Source of the DNA: Azolla caroliniana
Lineage: Eukaryota > Polypodiophyta
Reading direction: 5' to 3'
Length of the DNA stretch: 64,000 nt
Assembly (NCBI GenBank): GCA_043228905.1
Contig: JBHGNT010000008.1
Span: forward strand, 7,750,001 to 7,814,000
Both the position numbers and the translations under genes were made by a program. A model generated the notes under the pieces. That model did no database searches. It was not told the DNA's origin and was given only the letters and a program-made list of their open reading frames with translations. This document shows, in pieces, positions 31,380 to 42,803 of this stretch. Each line of letters opens with the position of its first letter. Positions within the stretch are counted from its first letter, which is position 1.

Positions 31380-31495
31380 AGCCTAGTGTGTGAACACACC
31401 CTTGAGAGTGTATGAACACTCAAAGGTCAAAAGTCACACCACTACTCTTTACACATTAACTATGTGTCATAGAATCCTATTCTATGACACATAAC
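31380..31495. repeat. Cluster of hairpins, one with a perfect 15-bp stem
   Basis: TATGTGTCATAGAAT (31461-31475), 3-base loop CCT, perfect complement ATTCTATGACACATA (31479-31493). Just upstream, GTGTGTGAACACAC (near 31387) and 'GAGTGTATGAACACTC' (near 31405) can also fold. No gene is attached. It could be part of an LTR or a small foldback element. Confidence 0.7.
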
Positions 31496-31659
31496 GAATG
31501 AGTTTTCACATTCCCCATGACTCATGAGCTTCGGTAGTTAATGAAGAGAGAGGGTGATTATATAAAGCACTCTTCTCCTACTTTGTAATATGTTGGTTAA
31601 TCTCCTTTATAATATACAATCTTCTTGATTATTTTCTATTATATATCTTGTGTTTCTCT
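31496..31659. other. AT-rich, nothing recognised
   Basis: A TATATAAAG lies near 31558. No other signal was seen. Confidence 0.3.
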
Positions 31660-31777
<118 letters not shown>

Positions 31778-33920
31778 ACACTTCCAAAAATTCAAAAGCG
31801 AAGTCGAGAAGACAACTGGCAGCCATGTATGATATCTTCGGTTGGACAGAGGAAAGGAATACTTCTCTGATGCGTTCACGGCATACCTTTGACAAGAAGG
31901 AATTCAACGAGAATTAACTTGTCGACACACACCGCAACAGAACTGTGTAGCCGAACGCAAGAATCGGCACATCCTCGAAGTAGCAAGGGCCATGCTAAAT
32001 GAGAAGCATATGCCCAAGTCATATTGGGCAGAAGCTGCAAATACCGTCGTCTACCTCATGAACCGGTGCACAACATCCGGAGTGCATGAGGTCACCCCAC
32101 ATGAGAAATACTATGGGAAGAAGCCGGATCTATCCCATGTAAGGATATTCTGCTCCATTGCATACGTGCACATTCCCGACGAGAAGCGGTAGAAGCTTGA
32201 CCCAAAATCAGAGAAGTGCATCCTCATGGGGTACTCATTGGAGCAAAAGGGGTACAAGTGCTTCAACACCTCTACTTTGAAGGCTCGTGTAAGTCGGGAT
32301 GTCGTCTTTGACGAATCGACATCATGGTACAAACCCGAACCGACTCCTCCCGAACCATCTATGAACGACCTCAACAACACAGAAGAGGATGATAAACTAA
32401 GGTCAATACTTGAAGAGAGTCCGATCTCAACCAGATTGAGCGAACCACAAAAGTCTCCGAGCAACCAAAGCATAACTCAATGAAGTCCAAAGATGGACAA
32501 AGGGAAAGCCAAAATGCCGGAATATGAAGACGATCACTTCGACGACAATGAATCGACTCACTCACTCGATAGTGAGTTCGATGGCTTGGATGTGCCTCTT
32601 GTGAGGTCATCCAGAGTTAAGAAAGTACTCACATCAGCAAATGAGAAACTCCATTGCTCCACCCGAGAGAAGAATCCGGTTAGGTGATTCGGCTACAACG
32701 ACTATATGGCATATCACTATGCCTTTATGATGAAGGTGGCAGCCATTCGAGAACCAGAGAGCTTTGCCAAAGCCGTTAAAGATCCACGATGGGTCGAAGC
32801 GATGAATGAGGAGATGCAAGCTCTCGACAAGAACGTGACATGGGATCTTATCCCTCACTCACCGCACAAGAAGGCAATCAGATGCAAATGGATATACAAA
32901 GTGAAGTATAATACTGACAGTTCCGTCAACCACTACAAAGCTCAACTCGTAGCAAAGGGCTACGCAAAAACACAAGGAGTCGACTATGAAGAGACCTTTG
33001 CCCCGATAGCAAAGATGACAACCATGTGGACCATGATAGCGCTTGCTGCAGCGAAAGGGTGGCACCTCCACCAGATGGATGTCAAGAACGCCTTTCTTCA
33101 AGGCAAATTAGAAGAGGAGGTGTACATGGTACAACCACCCGGCTTCGAATCCTACATTCATTCGAAAGCCGTTTGCCGACTCAAGAAGCCTCTCTATGGC
33201 CTTAAGCAAGCACCACGTGCTTGGCACTCGACGATAGCACAATATCTTCATCGAATCGGCTTCCGAATGTCAAAATCCGACAATTCTCTCTATGTAAGAA
33301 GCGATTCCAAAAATCCGATTGTCATCGTCCTATACGTGGATGATTTGGTCATTCGAGGTGAGCATGTAGCCAACATCAACAAGGTCAAGTCCCTCCTCTC
33401 CAGCAAATTCGAGATGATAGACATGAAAGAGCTCCATTACTTCCTTGGCACTAAGGTAATCCGGACTCCAACCGGAATAATGATCTCTCAATGACACTAC
33501 ATTCTCAAGTTGTTATACAAGTTCGGAATGATTGAGTGTAAATCTGTGGCAACCCTGCTCAATCAAAACCTCAAATTGGATACCGACTTCGGCACCACGG
33601 AGTGTGAGCCGACTCAGTATCGACAACTGATCGGGAGCCTCATCTACCTCACGATCACTCGACCTGACCTGAGCTATCCGGTCAATCTCCTTAGCCAATT
33701 CATGCAGACTCTAGAGATATCCATTTGGATTGTGCTAAGAGAGTGCTACGATACGTGAGTGGAACGATGGACTATGACATTCTCTATAAGTCGGTCACGC
33801 CAATTCAACTCGAAGGGTACACAGATGCCGATTGGGCCGACTAAAAAGCTGATCGACGATCAACCTCGGGTTTCGTCTTCTCCCTCAGAAGTGGAGCCAT
33901 CTCTTGGAGTAGAAACCAGA
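31778..33920 (+). pseudogene. Copia-E integrase, RT and RNase H (5'- and 3'-truncated)
   Basis: The integrase core begins 'FKSEVEKTTG' and shows, across frameshifts, 'HTPQQN'-like sequence and 'YWAEAANTVVYLMNR'. Then 'KPDLSHVRIFCSIAYVHIP' and 'GYKCFNTSTLKARVSRDVVFDE' follow. RT: 'WVEAMNEEMQALDKNVTWDL', 'KWIYKVKYN', 'ETFAPIAKMTTMWTMIALAAAKGW', '[20 protein letters not shown]', '[12 protein letters not shown]', 'VLYVDDLVI' (YVDD intact). RNase H: 'GYTDADWAD' and 'DRRSTSGFVFSLRSGAISWSRNQ', where it stops at about 33920 and gag of another Copia begins. Stops at 32190, 32481, 32685, 33492 and a shift near 33750. Confidence 0.85.
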
Positions 33921-33924
33921 CAAG

Positions 33925-35210
33925 ATCAATGCAACGACTGGGGAAGTGTTGCATCTAAAGGCGGCCACATATATAAGGTGTTTTATAGACCTGACTCTAT
34001 ACAACAACTTCAGCGAAGAAATAGAAACATACGTTCTATGGAAGAAAATCAACGTCATGTTCGAGAACAAGAACGTTGTGAACTGAGTCTCAGTATTTCG
34101 AAAAATCGTGAGCCTTTGGTATCAAGATGGTTCCAGTATGGCGGAGCACATCAATGCCTTCCAAGGATTGATGAACTAAACCACCTCTGGCCGACTAGGT
34201 ATTAGCATTACTGTTGTTGGGATCCCTTCCGGACAACTGGGAGGCTCGTTGTCACTTTGGGCAACGTCGGACTGGAAGGAAAGCATCTATCCTTAGATCA
34301 AGTGAAGTCGAGCTTGCTGAATGAAGAAGCTCGCTTGAAGGACCGAGAGTCCAATATCGACCAGAAGGCCTTAGTCACGGAAGGTGACACGATTCGGGGA
34401 AGAGGCCAAAATCTAAGTCCATAGAACCGAGATAAGTCGGGGACCAGGTCGAAGTCGAGGGGCAAGCCCACGTGCTTCTATTGTGGGAAGCCGGGGTACT
34501 TCTAGAAAAACTATCGACACTTTTGAAAGGAGAAAGGGGGAGCTAATGGTGTAGAGCCAAAAAAAATTCCCGCACAGGAAGAACAAAATGAAGGAGGAGG
34601 AGGAGGAGGAGGAGTTGTTGCTCATAAGTGAGCAAAACGAAGTGAATCTCGTAGGCAAAGAATCGACATGGGTGGTCAATTCAGTTGCGTCGTTTCACCT
34701 AACCCCTGACCGAAAGTGCTTCTCATCCTATAGAGTCAGAGATCTCAGATCTGTAAAGATGGGAAATGAAGGTGCATGCCGAATTGTCGGTATTGGAGAT
34801 GTGTGTTTGGAAACCTCAACCGGGTGTAAACTCGTGTTGAGAGATGTACGACATGTTCGATTGATGAAGGATACATGGGTAGCATCTGGAACGGTGTCAT
34901 GAAGTTCTGCAAGGGAAGTCTGATCGGCTAGATGATGAAGGATAATATTAGCCAATCAGCTAGATGATGAAGGTTACATGGGTAGCATCCGGAACGGTGT
35001 CATGAAGTTCTGCAAGGGAAGTCTGATCATGGCTCGAGCCCAAAAAACCAACACGCCGAGGGGAAGCAAATGTGGTAGCCGGCACGGTCGGTGAACTGTG
35101 GCCCAGGAGGTTGTGCCATATCAGCTAGAAGAGGATGTGAAAGCTTGTCAAGGACAACCTCATTCCTGACACGAAGAACATGGAACTTGAGAAGTGCACG
35201 GATTGCTTGG
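33925..35210 (+). pseudogene. Copia-C gag and protease
   Basis: Gag pieces in shifting frames: 'TLYNNFSEEIETYVLWKKINVMFE', 'MAEHINAFQGLMN', and a knuckle remnant 'CFYCGKPGYF' near 34471-34503. Protease (34588-34902): 'TWVVNSVASFHLTP', where family members have VDxGAS. The catalytic Asp is Asn (VVNS) and the Gly is Val, so it is dead. A duplicated segment repeats 'LDDEGYMGSIRNGVMKFCKGSLI' (about 34860-34925 and 34960-35030). Confidence 0.7.
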
Positions 35211-35676
35211 CTAGAAAGAAGAATCGAACATCCTTCCGAGCAAGGCCCCCGATGAGGAAGAAAATGCCACTAGAACTCGTGCATACGAATGTATGCTATG
35301 TGGACACGAAGTTGCATGGTGGTTCACAATATTTCATGACCTTCATTGATGACTGTAGCCAGAAGTTGTGGGCTTCCCTGCTGAAGACGAAGGATCAAGT
35401 GTTATCCATCTTCAAAGAGTTCTAAGCGAGGGTTGAGAGGGAAACTGGCCGAAAACCGAAGGGAGTCTGAGCAGACAATGGCGGACAGTATCGTGGACCG
35501 TGAGGAATACTGCCGAAATCAAGGAATTCGGCTTGAGTATACCGTGCCGAAGACACCAGAGCTAAATGGGATGGCCGAGAGAATGAACTAGACCGTAATG
35601 GAAAGGGTCTAAAGTATGCTTGCACATGCTAAGTTACCAAAGACGTTCTGGGCTGAGGTGCTGATGACGGCAGCGT
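35211..35676 (+). pseudogene. Copia-C integrase, first part
   Basis: 'RTSFRARPPMRKKMPLELVHTNVC' and 'FMTFIDDCSQKLWASLLKTKDQVL', then frameshifted 'ADNGGQY' and 'FWAEVLMTAA'. Interrupted at 35676 by LTR-3. The reading resumes at 37020 with 'YVINRSPSVPLD'. Confidence 0.8.
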
Positions 35677-37019
35677 TGTCGTGTGGTTTTTCACACACGA
35701 TATGAAAAATAGTAAAATAATTATTTACGATTAGCTTAATATATGAATATAGAAGGATAGATGTGTTCAAGAGCTTCATAGCGTATTTTACTACGCATAA
35801 AACGGATAAACAAGTATCAAGTTATGTGAGTGTAAAGTTTGAAGAAACGAAAAGACAAGACAAAACTGTGAGATATCCCACATAGATAGGACAACATTGG
35901 AACCCAGAATATATAAGGGAAACCAAAACATTTTCATTTTATCAATGTGTGGAGCATAGAATGTTCAAGGTGACTTGGGCTACACTCTGTGGTGTGCACA
36001 CTTCGGGCATATGCGTGTATGCATGAAACGCTTCGAGCGTACGTGCGTGTGCATGGCCGAGTGGACGTTTTCGGACGTACGCACGCATGGACGTCTTCGG
36101 ATCTACGCGCGTGTGCAAGTTTTGGGCGTACGCGTGGACGTTTTGGACGGACGTGTATGTGCGAACGCCTGTGTGCGCATGTGCGCATGCATGGATACGT
36201 ACACTACGGAGCGGTCAAGACTTTTGTGTGTGGATGCGTACACGGTGCGGGTTGGACGCGCGCGCGCGTGGATGCGTATACTATGGCGCGGTCGGGACGC
36301 GCGCATGCGTGGATGCGTATACTACTACGCGGTCGAGACTTTTGCGCGCGAACGCGTCTACGGTTTGGTTGCGACGCACGTACGGATTGCGCACAGGCTA
36401 AACTTTATGGATGATTGTGTCATTTGGTCGAATTATACGGACAATCGCATGCAACCAAAAGCCAAGGCCATGCAACTAAAAGTAAAATGCATGCATCTAA
36501 AAATGGAAGCATGCAACTAAAAGCAAAGGCCATGCAACTAAAAATAGAGGCCATCCAACTAAAAGTGGGGATGCAAAATAACATTGGGGAGGAGGATCAA
36601 TGAGGAGCTCGATATATGTCTCATTTTTTCCCTCTTAGTTTTTTTTTTTTCCCCTTCTTCTTCCCTCTCGGATTCGAGAAACAATTTATCTCACATATTG
36701 ATATCAAACTCTTAACTTTTTTTACTTAATCTTTCTTGTCAAAAATTATCTCTCGTATTCATATCGGACCACTCCTTGCATGGTTGTTGGCTCCTTTCTT
36801 TGAAAAATTAATCTCTCATTTCCATACCCAACCCATTGTAACACGATTCTGAAATTATAAAGAATCGATTTTCTTTTGCAATAAACTAATGATTTGTCTC
36901 TCCCAGTTGTCTTATGCTTAAAACTTGCTTGTGTTGTACGTGTTGCACTAAATCCTTCTAGTCCAGAACCCTGGCGGTTCCGTCTCACGATCCGCACATA
37001 GTGATGGATTTTCACGACA
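35677..37019 (+). repeat. Solo Gypsy LTR (LTR-3), 1343 bp, with internal expansions
   Basis: It starts TGTCGTGTGG and ends TTCACGACA, with the U5 hairpin GAACC-CTGGC-GGTTC at 36966-36980. Flanks GCGT (35673-35676) and ACGT (37020-37023) fit a 4-bp target duplication with one G-to-A change. It is twice as long as its relatives because of a GC-rich tandem block (about 35990-36400, 'GGATGCGTATACTA-GCGCGGTCG-GAC' units with GCGCGCGC runs) and a second block of 24-27-bp units ('ATGCAACTAAAAG-AA-GCC', 36450-36575). Frames in the first block are artefacts. TATATAAGG (35909-35917) may be its TATA. Confidence 0.8.
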
Positions 37020-37544
37020 ACGTACGTGATAAACCGATCACCCTCAGTACCCTTGGACAGTGATATTCCACAAAGGGTGTGGAGTGGCAAAGACGTATCG
37101 AACCGACATTTGAGGTTGTTTGGTTGTCTTGCTTATGTGCATGTGACAAAGGACCAGAGGGGGAAGTTGGACTCGAAATCTCGGCCATGCATATTTCTCG
37201 GCTACGGCAATGATGAATTTGGCTATCGGCTATGGGACTTAACTGAGAAGAAAATGATTAGGATCCACGACATTGTCTTCATGGATGAAAAGACAATAGT
37301 CAACTAGGAGATTGAGAATAAGTCTCCAACTACCGAATCTAACTGAGTCGACGCTTGGCCAAATCGAGTAGAAGCTGATTCGATCGAAATCGAATCCGAG
37401 CTAATCAACTGATTTAATACTCGGCAAAATTGAGAACTGACTAAAGAACGAAGGGAAACGGCCGAAGAAGGAACCGAATTCAACTCAGCCGAAGAAGAAC
37501 CGACTGTGCCGAATGGAGGCCGAAGATACCCCTTTAGAGAAAGG
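37020..37544 (+). pseudogene. Copia-C integrase, C-terminal part
   Basis: 'INRSPSVPLDSDIPQRVWSGKDV', 'LRLFGCLAYVHV', 'CIFLGYGNDEFGYRLWD' and 'IHDIVFMDEKT', followed by an acidic linker with stops. The solo LTR-D interrupts it at 37544. Typical of the integrase end and RT linker of Tnt1-like elements. Confidence 0.85.
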
Positions 37545-37878
37545 TGTGGGAATCGATCGGGCCACAACCAGTTTCACGTTCGTATTTGTGTGCAGAAACC
37601 AAGAACTAGTACACAGACAGAAAAAAATGTGTAGACATAGAGACACCGATATTTTACGTGGAAACCCCGAGATGGGAAAAAGCACGGGGGTCCACAAACC
37701 TTGAGAAAACCGATCACTATAGTAGAGAGGAAGTACAAATACGAAACTCGGAGGCAACGACCTCGAGTTCTCCTTCGTTTGACAGACAGCTATAGAGTTA
37801 CACTCTCTCTCACTCACGGTTACAGATACTCATGAACACGGTACTTCCTTCCCATCCGGAGGGAAATGTTTCCCAACA
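37545..37878 (-). repeat. Solo Copia LTR-D with target duplication
   Basis: Plus-strand ends are TGTGGGAATC and TTTCCCAACA. Flanks AAGG (37541-37544) and AAGG (37879-37882) match exactly, extended to AAAGG if the terminal A is shared. The core ACGTGGAAACCCC and 'CTCGGAGGCAACGACCTCGAG' define the family. Just right of it is a C-run of about 16 (37891-37906). Confidence 0.8.
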
Positions 37879-37882
37879 AAGG

Positions 37883-38510
37883 AGCGTTGCCCCCCCCCCC
37901 CCCCTAAAGATTTCTGGATGAAGAGCCTGGACTGCTAACCGATGAGGGGGAGTCGAAAAGTGTTGAAGAAGCTAAGGAAGATACCCAGAACCAAAAGTGG
38001 TTGAGTGCCATGCAAGAGGAGATGGATTCCTTGCATGAGAACCACACATATGAGCTGACCAAACTTCTAAGAGGAAAGAGGGCACTTCGGAATAAATTGG
38101 TTTACAAGTCGAAATCGTCAGATGGCAGAATCCACCCAGGTACAAAGCACGAATCGTTGTGAAAGGCTTTCCACAAAAGAAGGGTGTCTATTTCGACGAA
38201 ATATTTGCCCTAGTCGTAAAGATGATGTCAATCCGAACTATGCTGAGCATCGCGGCCAACATGGATCTCGAAGTCAAGCAATTTGATGTCAAGACGACAT
38301 TTCTATTCGGTGATCTTGAAGAGGAGATCTATATGCACCAGCCAGAAGTATTTGTGGAGAAAGGTAAAGAGAACCTGGTATGCCGATTAAGGAAGAGCTT
38401 GTACGGGTACCGAAAATTTGAATCCTTCATGACCGACACCGGGTACCACAAAACGCAAAGAATAAATCTAGGCGAACCTCTTTCCGAAATGGCTGAGAAT
38501 AACTACTTGA
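37883..38510 (+). pseudogene. Copia-C RT N-terminal part
   Basis: 'QKWLSAMQEEMDSLHENHTYEL', 'ALRNKLVYKSKS', then frameshifted 'KKGVYFDEIFALVVKMMSIRTMLSIAANMDLEVKQFDVKTTFLFGDLEEEIYMHQPE', 'CRLRKSLYGYRK'. It is cut at 38510 by the Gypsy-4 LTR, before YVDD. Confidence 0.85.
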
Positions 38511-38986
38511 TGTAACAACCCCCCCTCTCTCCTAGGGGTCTATAAAAGGAGGGAAAGAGGACTGAGTTGGGGGGGATTGAGGAGAACGAAGTGCTGCCGG
38601 ACTGGGAACCGAGCGTCGTTCTCTGTTTCATTTTCTGCAGGAGTTCTTTACCGGACGCCTCTGTTCAGGAAGCCCGTGTGCTCCCGACAGAGGATCCACA
38701 TTGTATCTCGGAGTTGGGGTGTGTGCGTTGTTGGCTAAGCCCTGGCTCGGCTACTAGCGTACCGGTTGTAACCTATTTTCATAATTGATTGGGGTCCCCT
38801 TTTCTCTTCTAATTGTCTCTCGTGTCGCTCTAGTTTCGTCTGATCTGACGAGCTCTGTGTTCGCGGCACCCAACGTCTTGCACGACACGCGCTCGTTGTT
38901 TCACTCCCTCTTCTTCTCACGCTCTTTGGTCCAGGACCCCTGTGGTCCCAGCTTCGTTTCTCATGCATACGCGTAGTTACGCGACA
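38511..38986 (+). repeat. 5' LTR of Gypsy-4 (LTR-4), 476 bp
   Basis: TGTAACAACC...ACGCGACA, with CTATAAAAGG (near 38540) as TATA and the U5 hairpin GGACC-CCTGT-GGTCC (38934-38948). It is followed by 'AAGTGGTTAACCTGACGTGAAG', matching the 'TTGGTGAACCCGACGTGAAAG' primer-site region of Gypsy-2. The left flank TTGA cannot be checked because no 3' LTR remains. Confidence 0.8.
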
Positions 38987-39032
38987 TAAAGTGGTTAACC
39001 TGACGTGAAGTAGGCGGCAGAGGAGTGTGAAG

Positions 39033-41167
39033 ATGAGGGGAACTGAACTCGTCGAAGCCATGGCGGCAGCTGTAGACCGACTGGTGAATGCTCGTGAAGG
39101 TACAAGTACCCTCGATCGGGCCATCGAAACGATCATTGGAAAATAGGCCAATTTGAAGTTAAGAATGCGACGAGCTATCTCGAGGCCTACCAGGCCGAAA
39201 TGATAATGAGGGACATTCCGGAGGACAAACGACTATCTGGATTCCCTCGGGTGGTAACGTTGAGCATCCACGTGGAGGTGCTCGAAATGTAGGCCGGTTG
39301 CCAAACTTGGGGGGAGTTCGAAGTGCGGCTCCTCGAGAGGTACGGGTTCAATGACTCGCTTCGGTTATCGAAATGGCAATTTATGGAATGCGTCGAAAGC
39401 CCCAGAAAGGGGAGGAACACGTCGGTGCTCCTCTAGGAGTTCAAGAAACGTTTTGCTCATCTCCTGGCGTTGGACAGGACCGTGCTCGACACGAGCCGTG
39501 TCCTGTTGTTCATCAAGTCCGTGGACACGCAGGATCAGGAGAAGGTGGGTCCCGTATTGGAGACAGACGATGGGATCACAGCCGACTGGGCCGTGGTAAA
39601 AAGGGTCTGCAGCCATTTTGACAAACGGTGTGAGTGGAGAGAAGAGGGCCCGTTGGTAGCAGGACCGACGGCGGCAAGGAAGTTGAGGAGGCGTTGCCGA
39701 CGCGAAAGGAAGAGACTCGACGTTGGCTTGAGTCGGGCATGATCCCGACCGGCGTGGTTAAAGGCCCATCGGGGGGAGTGGCTCTAGAAGAGCTAACGCA
39801 GATGGTACGTGATCTCCAGATCGCACAAGCCAGGAATGACAGTGGAGAACATACGCGCAACCGGAGGCCTCTAGCTGGACAACGATGCATGTGGTGCGAC
39901 ACGGTTGGCCACAACAGAAGAGATTGCGCGGAGTTTAGGGAGGCACTTAGAAGCAATGTAGTGTACCTCTGGAATGGGCGGGTGCACAAGAGCGAAACCC
40001 GGGAAGCCCTAGAGTTGAATACCGGGCGCGGTGGAATGAAGCCGTTGATGGAAGAAGCCGCGGCGCGGCACGCCGAAGCCATCCACTATTTGGCGTCAGC
40101 TAGGATCCGGGTTGGAAGCGATGGTGGCCAGAAGACGAAGGACTCCAGATTCTGGCCATCAGTGCTAGAAGGCCTGTCCGGATTGCGGCTAACGAAGGAG
40201 GAAGCAGACGGTGCGGAGAAGCGGGTCCGGGAGGTCACGGGATGGGACGATCTGGTTGAAGAGAAGACGGGTTTCGTGGAGGTTGTGTGCTAGAACTACG
40301 AAGTTCTGGTGGAAGATAAGCAAGTGGGAAAGGGCAGAGGGGCCGGAGAAATGGCAGAGTGGGAAAGGGCAGAGTGGGAAAGGGCAGAGTGGGAAATGGC
40401 AGAGTGGGAAATGGCAGAGTGGGAAAGGGGCAGAGTGGGAAAGGGCAGAGGGGCCGGTGGTCTCGGCTCGTAGGAAAGGTTAAAGCAGGCAGGTTATCGG
40501 CTGAGCACGGAAATAGAAAGGGCGACGGACTTGCGGAAGGTCCTCGAGGAACGGATCCCCGACAGCAAGGTGGAATTGTCGTTTAGGGATGTGCTCGGAA
40601 TCGCCAAGAAGGAGTTCCACGATTCCATCGTAGACTTGGTGAAGTGTCAAAGGCTCATGACGGAGCCAGAGCCGGAGAAGCCCGTGGAAGTGCAGACGAC
40701 GCACTTAGAGGATGCGGCCTTGGAGGACGAGTTGGCGGAGAGCCACTATTCGAAGTTGGATTGGGCAAGGGCTACTACAGAGACCCCCGTCCGGATCGGG
40801 GACGTTGAGGAGCCGGTGGTGGCGTTCATAGACCACGGTTCCGAGATAAACCTGATGTCAATGGACTTCTACGGAAAGGGGAAATGGCCAATCAACACCA
40901 AGCACGGATGGAAGATACGCACGGCCACACACGCTATGGAGGAACTACACGGAGCATGCCCGAACGTGCGTGATAAAATTGGAGACGTCGAGATAGATCA
41001 ACACTTCTCCGTGCAGGAGACATCTTCGCACCCAGTGATACTCAGCGAACCATACATTACAGCCCGCATAAAGACCAAGGTGCTGGATAACGGTTCAACA
41101 TACGCACGGGTGTAGAGCCAGGACGGGTGTTACTCCGTCCAATTTTTGACAATACAATCAAACCATT
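39033..41167 (+). pseudogene. Gypsy-4 gag-protease, old relative of Gypsy-2
   Basis: ATG 39033 opens 'MRGTELVEAMAAAVDRLVNARE', the same start as the Gypsy-2 gag. Frames shift several times. The zinc knuckle CMWCDTVGHNRRDC lies near 39888-39929, then 'VVYLWNGRVHKSETREALELN' and 'GGMKPLMEEAAARHAEA'. The protease at 40720-41120 has 'FIDHGSEINLMSMDFYGKGKWPI', keeping DHG in place of DTG/DSG, and 'SHPVILSEPYITARIK'. A minisatellite (40325-40452) expands the linker between knuckle and protease. It ends at about 41167 without pol. Confidence 0.85.
40325..40452 (+). repeat. 15-bp minisatellite inside Gypsy-4 gag
   Basis: About seven or eight copies of 'GTGGGAAAGGGCAGA' (G/T variants). The unit is five codons, so the expansion keeps the frame and encodes Gly-Lys-Gly/Trp-Gln-Ser repeats. 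Gypsy-2 has unrelated Gly/Arg-rich sequence at this position. Confidence 0.8.
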
Positions 41168-41179
41168 GAAGAGAATCGG

Positions 41180-41498
41180 GCGGAATATAGCTCAGTCACA
41201 ACCGAGTAATGAATCACTTCAATGAGAATCAAACACAAAAAAGGGAAATTGGGAGAGAACGCACGTACCCACACAGACATTAGAGAGTACACAAGATGTT
41301 TACGTGGAAAACCCTAAATGGGAAAAACCACGGGAGCCCACAGACTCCAAACTAATAGTATGAAGGAAGAGGGTGCACTCAGAAACTCGGAGGCAACGAC
41401 CTTGAGCTCTATATCTTCTCCAACCGACGGCTACAACGGAGTATCGCTCTATATCTCTCTCTCTCTCACACTCTCTTAGTACAACAGTTATGCACATA
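41180..41498 (-). repeat. Copia LTR-D fragment
   Basis: 'TTTACGTGGAAAACCC' (about 41300), 'GGGAAAAACCACGGGAGCCC' and 'AACTCGGAGGCAACGACC' match the other LTR-D copies. It is wedged between Gypsy-4 remains and LTR-C copy 3; ends are not defined. Confidence 0.65.
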
Positions 41499-41923
41499 TG
41501 TGAAAAGGACAACGTGCGGAAGCAAGAGAAAGCAGAACATAGGAAAACACAGGTTTAATGGAGAGTTTGGACACACACAGTATGTGGGAGAGAGAGAGAG
41601 AGAGTCAATACACACAACTCTCTTCGAAAAATAATACTCAGTCTATACATAGAATGTGCTCAGTGAGCACTTTTATGCAAGTCCATACAAACTGACAGAA
41701 GTACTGACACGTACTTCAATGCTCATAAATGAGCTCTACACTAACTCCCAAAATATATTCCTACGTGGAATATCTTTCCAATGGCCTCGCGATTTTACGC
41801 ACTGCTACGGCTTCTTGTTGCGCACTGGTTTACGTATCGGTCCGGCCTAATCGATCGGTCCCAACCGATCCGGTTCTCGGCTTGCACAGCCGATCCGGCC
41901 AATGTTGAGCTTGTATCTCAACA
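41499..41923 (-). repeat. Copia LTR-C, copy 3: 3' LTR of Copia-B
   Basis: Minus-strand start TGTTGAGATAC (41923), end ..CTTTTCACA (41499). It follows the purine tract GCTTGAGGGGGAG (41936-41924) of a minus-strand Copia pol, so it is the 3' LTR of that element. Palindrome GTGCTCA-G-TGAGCAC at 41656-41670. Confidence 0.8.
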
Positions 41924-42798
41924 CTCCCCCTCAAGCTCAACTTGAGGCTCTTCTAGTCCTTCGGGATCATCGCTCCGGTTTCTTCTAGCTTCACGCCTCG
42001 CTCGCGCTCCTTGACCTGTTCGATTCCGCGCGCCTCGACCCTTCCGATCGGCGTGTGTGCTCGTGCGACGCTTCTCAGCTCCCTTTCTGTCGCAGTGTTG
42101 TCGCCTCTTCAGTTGCCCTTTCTTCCGCTTGGCCCTTGGTTGATTCGGCGTCTCCGAATCAAACATCAAAATCGAATCGGTTTCCTCCGATCGGTTTTCG
42201 CTCTCATCCGAGTTGGCTTAATCTCCCCGACGCTTGGCTGGCTTTGGCTCTTTCTTTCGACTGTTGCCCTCACGTCCGCTTTCGAACTCTTTCGCGGATC
42301 CGCCCTTGGCTTCTTCAGCCGACCCGAAATCAAATTCGTCATCCGACTCGGCGCCACAGTCTCTTCCGCTCCTTTCCTGAATTCTCTCCCCCTCAATTTC
42401 GACACATCGAGGTGTCGCAACCCAAGCGCAACCGAGAATTACCGCAACTTGTCGAGACCAAGGGGCTTGGTGAAAATGTCGGCGGTCTGCCGATCCGTCG
42501 AACATACCAAAGTTCGACTTCACCGGAGAGGACACGCTCGTGGACAAAGTGGTAGTGCACCTCAATGTGCTTAGTTCGGGCGTGGAAGACAAGGTTCTTC
42601 GCTAACTTGATGTTGTTGAGGTTGTTGCAGTAGATTGTCGTCGGATCGAACACATCCACGTGCAGATCCTTAAGTAGCCATTTCAGCCAGATGGCTTCGC
42701 ATTTTGCGACAACCGCTCCTCTATACTCGGCTTCGGTGCTCGACAGTGCAACTGTCGGCTGCTTCTTGCTACTCCACGCAATCGCAGCGCTCCCAAGA
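41924..42798 (-). pseudogene. Copia-B RNase H, C-terminal part
   Basis: From 42798 downward it reads 'LGSAAIAWSSKKQPTVALSSTEAEYRG', 'LKWLLKDLHVDVFDPTTIYCNN', 'HARTKHIEVHYHFVHERVLSGEVEL', with a frameshift near 42460. It then runs into a Glu/Arg-rich tail that ends at the purine tract. It joins, across Gypsy-3, to 'DRRSTSGFPFS' at 51896-52025. Confidence 0.85.
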
Positions 42799-42803
42799 GA
42801 GAA

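Larger units (their letters stand above)
33925..38510 (+). mobile_element. Copia-C (Tnt1-like) remnant with two solo LTRs inside
   Basis: In order: gag 33925-34560, protease and pre-integrase 34588-35210, integrase 35211-35676 continuing at 37020-37544, RT 37883-38510. The breaks are LTR-3 (35677-37019) and a solo LTR-D (37545-37878). It is the same family as the minus-strand Copia at 60723-64000 ('SFHLTPDRKCFSSY', 'GNEGACRIVGIGDV', 'MRKKMPLELVHTNVC'). Neither of its own LTRs is visible. A Gypsy LTR starts at 38511 and ends it. Confidence 0.8.

Noticed and set aside
35655-35690. CTGATGA near 35660 as another hammerhead
   Set aside because: It lies in Copia integrase coding sequence; no stem II and no GAAA follow.
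35975-36520. Frames of 104-181 codons rich in Arg, Cys and Val
   Set aside because: They come from GC-rich tandem repeats within a solo LTR; all three frames are open for the same reason.
41918-42592. Plus-strand frames of 166-187 codons over 42.0-42.6 kb
   Set aside because: Antisense to the Copia-B RNase H end and its C-terminal tail on the minus strand.
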